Part shown: piece by piece, positions 5,396 to 6,708 of the stretch
Position numbering within the stretch: position 1 is the first letter of the stretch
How the letters are laid out: every line of letters starts with the position of its first letter
Assembly (NCBI GenBank): GCA_041497995.1
Contig: JBGQHM010000373.1
Coordinates: forward strand, 1-6,708
Source: DATKMS01 sp041497995
GTDB lineage: Bacteria; Desulfobacterota; Binatia; HRBIN30
Direction of reading: 5' to 3'
Length of the DNA stretch: 6,708 bases
Notes under the pieces: generated by a model
The model's input: the letters and a program-made list of their open reading frames with translations, nothing else
What the model was told of the DNA's origin: nothing
Database searches by the model: none
Made by a program: the position numbers and the translations under genes

Positions 5396-6187
5396 ATGAG
5401 TACGAACGGCGCGTGGCGCACGGCGATCGTCACGGGTGCGGCGAGCGGCATAGGCCGCTGCTTCGCCGAGACACTGGCCGCACAAGGAACGGTCGTCGGC
5501 CTACTCGACGTCGCTGTCGACGGTCTGCAGTCGACCGCAGAGGCACTGCGTGCTGCCGGACGTCGCGTCGAGTCGAGCGTGGGCGACGTGAGCGACTCGA
5601 CGAGGCTGTCCGCTGCCGTCGACACGTTGGTATCCACCCTCGGCGGCCTCGATCTGGTGATTCATTGTGCCGCCATCTTAGGACCGGGGCATTTTGCCGA
5701 GCAGCCCGCGGACGCATTTGAGCGGGTCATCCGCATCAACCTGATCGGCACCGCCAACATCGTGCGAGCAACCCTTCCGGCCCTGCGGACGTCACGCGGT
5801 GCAATCGCGTGCCTGGCGTCGACGGCGGCCGTGCATGGCTGGCCGGCGCTCGGCGCCTATTCGGCCGCCAAGTTCGGCGTCGCCGGATTCTGCGACGCCA
5901 TCCGCGGCGAGCTGGCGCGTGACGGCGTGACACTAACCACCATCTTCCCACTGTTGATTGATACGCCGCTACTGAGCGGCGACATTCCGCCGATTCTCAA
6001 GCAAGGCAAACGCTTGCCGCCGGCAACGGTCGTACAGAAGACGCTCGCGGGCGTGGCCCGCCGGCGAGCCCGCGTCTTCATCCCCGGCACGGTGCGGTTG
6101 GTAGCGGCACTACACGGAATCGTGCCGTCACTGTTGGATTGGTACGGGCGGCAGGTGGGGTTTGCACCGCGGGCGCCGACCCGATGA
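5396..6187 (+). CDS. Short-chain dehydrogenase/reductase (classical SDR)
   Basis: This 263-residue Rossmann-fold oxidoreductase is of normal length for a classical SDR. Seen: the cofactor motif TGAASGIG at residues 13-20; Asp38 at the end of the second strand (GLLDV), which favours NAD(H) over NADP(H); Asp64 in GDVSD; catalytic Asn115 (RINLIG), Ser142 (LASTAA), Tyr155 and Lys159 (YSAAK). Two usual motifs are altered: the NNAG strand reads HCAA (90-93) and the 'PG' after strand 6 reads PL (185-186). The hydrophobic and basic C-terminus (about 230-256, GTVRLVAALHGIVPSLLDWY) could touch membrane or lipid, and the substrate may be lipid-like, which is inference. The ATG at 5396 gives the correct N-terminus; there is no good Shine-Dalgarno site, and the frame is open upstream without other likely starts. 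The stop overlaps the next gene's start in ATGA, indicating coupling. Confidence 0.93.
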   Translation: MSTNGAWRTAIVTGAASGIGRCFAETLAAQGTVVGLLDVAVDGLQSTAEALRAAGRRVESSVGDVSDSTRLSAAVDTLVSTLGGLDLVIHCAAILGPGHFAEQPADAFERVIRINLIGTANIVRATLPALRTSRGAIACLASTAAVHGWPALGAYSAAKFGVAGFCDAIRGELARDGVTLTTIFPLLIDTPLLSGDIPPILKQGKRLPPATVVQKTLAGVARRRARVFIPGTVRLVAALHGIVPSLLDWYGRQVGFAPRAPTR

Positions 6188-6708
6188 AACTGCTCCTCGT
6201 CTCGGATTTGCATTACGCGATCAAGCAATTCGACTGGCTGCACCGCGTCGCCGACCGTTTCGATCTCGTCGTCATTGCCGGCGACCATCTGGACACGTCG
6301 GCCGTCGTCGACGTAGACGTGCAGATTGTCGTCATCCTGAAGTACTTGCGGCGCTTGCAGGCCAAGACGCGGCTGCTGGTCAGCTCAGGGAATCATGACC
6401 TCAACGGCCGCGATGCTACGGGCGAGCGTTCCGCGTGCTGGCTATCCGAGGCGTGCGGCTCGGGGTTCCTCGTCGATGGTGAGCGCGTGACCATCGACGA
6501 CACGCTCATCACGGTGTGCCCGTGGTGGGATGGGCCGCGCGGCCGCGATGCCGTCGGCGAACAACTCGCGCGAGACGCCGCCGGTCGAGGCGCGCACTGG
6601 ATCTGGGTTTACCACGCGCCGCCGGATCAGTCGCCGGTGAGCTGGGCGGGGACACGGCACTACGGCGACGCCGAGGTCGTGCAGTGGATTCACCAGTACG
6701 AGCCGGAC
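6184..6708 (+). CDS. Calcineurin-like metallophosphoesterase, N-terminal part (cut by window end)
   Basis: The frame is open from ATG 6184 to the right edge, giving 175 residues without a stop. Seen: MKLLLVSDLH with Asp8 and His10, AGDHLD with Asp34, SGNHD with Asn70 and His71, and WVYHAPP with His144. These are the first four blocks of the two-metal phosphoesterase fold (DxH, GDxxD, GNHD, later His). The closing GHxH block would come just after the final residues YEPD and is missing. The family hydrolyses phosphomonoesters, phosphodiesters or nucleic acids; the substrate here cannot be told. There is no signal peptide, so it is probably cytoplasmic. The start overlaps the SDR stop (ATGA), so the pair is very likely co-transcribed and translationally coupled. 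Tryptophan-rich CPWWDGP (112-118) is a distinctive segment that might define its subfamily. Confidence 0.92.
   Translation, partial: MKLLLVSDLHYAIKQFDWLHRVADRFDLVVIAGDHLDTSAVVDVDVQIVVILKYLRRLQAKTRLLVSSGNHDLNGRDATGERSACWLSEACGSGFLVDGERVTIDDTLITVCPWWDGPRGRDAVGEQLARDAAGRGAHWIWVYHAPPDQSPVSWAGTRHYGDAEVVQWIHQYEPD

Noticed and set aside
4584..5396. Long open frame (270 codons) on the - strand opposite the LolA-like gene
   Set aside because: The composition mirrors the sense gene. The sense strand has a signal peptide, a ribosome site and family motifs.

Overview
The window is a GC-rich stretch in which every recognisable gene lies on the + strand, with gaps between genes of a few to about 210 bases. 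It most likely comes from an uncultivated diderm bacterium of the old 'deltaproteobacterial' grouping or a neighbour (Binatota, Myxococcota or Acidobacteriota are all possible). This rests on GC content, two probable lipoproteins, a LolA-like periplasmic protein and a dispersed palindromic repeat common in proteobacterial genomes. No marker gene fixes the taxonomy.

Layout. (1) Bases 1-323: the C-terminal end of a type I sulfatase, followed 24 nt later by a DUF1330 dimeric alpha/beta-barrel protein (348-743). (2) Bases 795-3732: an unrecognised, probably lipid-anchored protein, then after only 4 nt a large DUF255/SSP411-type thioredoxin-domain protein with an N-terminal signal peptide. (3) Bases 3733-3942: a 210-nt intergenic region filled by a nested repeat. 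Two 27-bp palindromic repeats face each other, inside a 12-bp inverted repeat and 10-bp direct repeats. (4) Bases 3943-5354: a small four-ankyrin-repeat lipoprotein and a LolA-like outer-membrane lipoprotein-sorting family protein. (5) Bases 5396-6708: a short-chain dehydrogenase/reductase whose stop codon overlaps the start of a calcineurin-like metallophosphoesterase, which runs off the right edge.

How the genes work together. The four central genes (795-5354) all encode proteins with export signals, so the middle of the window looks like an envelope or periplasm block. No established pathway joins them. The lipoprotein/DUF255 pair and the SDR/phosphoesterase pair are the two best cases for translational coupling. 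The repeat at 3733-3883 probably separates two transcription units. I find no RNA gene, CRISPR array, transposase, integrase or phage gene. I see no convincing evidence of a wholly new system. The most unusual items are the covarying hairpin pair at 3777-3845 and the exported DUF255 protein with its unrecognised partner.
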